From Lachnospiraceae bacterium (lineage in GTDB: Bacteria > Bacillota > Clostridia > Lachnospirales > Lachnospiraceae): a stretch of 9,280 bases of DNA. Each line of letters opens with the position of its first letter. Within the stretch, counting starts at the first letter, position 1. The stretch is taken from contig JAFOYD010000179.1 in NCBI GenBank assembly GCA_017391545.1, positions 1-9,280 on the forward strand, in the 5' to 3' direction. A program made the translations under genes and the position numbers. The notes under the pieces are model-generated. The model made no database searches, was not told where the DNA came from, and was given only the letters and a program-made list of their open reading frames with translations. Below are positions 9,150-9,280 of the stretch, in pieces.

Positions 9150-9178
9150 AGTCTTCTTAATCAGAAAGGAGTTTTCGT

Positions 9179-9280
9179 ATGGCCTCAATGAGAGACATAA
9201 AAAGGCGTAAAGGCTCCGTACAGAGTACGCAGCAGATTACAAAGGCCATGAAGCTTGTTTCCACTGTCAAACTGCAACGA
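9179..9280 (+). CDS. atpG: F1 ATP synthase subunit gamma, N-terminal part only
   Basis: The first 34 codons run off the right edge. They begin MASMRDIKRR and continue with STQQITKAMKLVSTVKLQR, the classic N-terminal helix of subunit gamma, the central rotor shaft inside alpha3beta3. AGAAAGGAG at 9163-9171 precedes ATG by seven bases. It starts 29 bases after the atpA stop, in normal operon order. Between the two conserved blocks the sequence reads KGSVQ where many gammas have IKSVK, a minor variation. The rest of the protein, of expected length about 285-290 residues, lies outside the window. Confidence 0.96.
   Translation, partial: MASMRDIKRRKGSVQSTQQITKAMKLVSTVKLQR

Overview
The window looks like a chromosomal segment from a low-to-mid GC Clostridia-type bacterium (Bacillota), most likely Lachnospiraceae or a close relative. 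This is an inference from strong AAGGAGG-type Shine-Dalgarno sites, a lipobox lipoprotein, the hybrid kinase style and the ATP synthase sequences. No species can be named from sequence alone.

Layout. Positions 1-421 are mostly non-coding: one doubtful minus-strand ORF (7-198), two compact inverted repeats (223-235 and 248-264), a plausible sigma-A promoter with a perfect TATAAT (319-324) and a leader. Positions 422-2356 and 2384-4687 form a two-gene plus-strand unit. The first gene encodes a lipid-anchored extracellular solute-binding protein carrying a second C-terminal domain that resembles the C-terminal domain of 5'-nucleotidases. The second encodes a membrane hybrid histidine kinase with an extracytoplasmic sensor, a kinase core and a terminal receiver domain. 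No transporter permease, separate response regulator or HPt protein is in view. The pair therefore reads more naturally as a sensory module, with the lipoprotein presenting a ligand to the kinase, than as an ABC importer. A perfect 11-bp inverted repeat (4703-4736) separates it from the next operon.

From 4841 to the right edge lies an F1Fo ATP synthase operon in the order atpZ-atpI-atpB-atpE-atpF-atpH-atpA-atpG, with atpG cut by the window end. atpD and atpC would be expected next. Genes overlap or are separated by under 40 bp, all on the plus strand. The c subunit has Gln30, Glu63, Thr64, Thr65 and Tyr68 in the arrangement of Na+-binding c-rings, so the enzyme is predicted to couple to sodium.

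The most notable point is the solute-binding/5'-nucleotidase-C fusion paired with a hybrid kinase. The ATP synthase operon is conventional apart from its predicted ion specificity and the U-rich tract in front of atpE.
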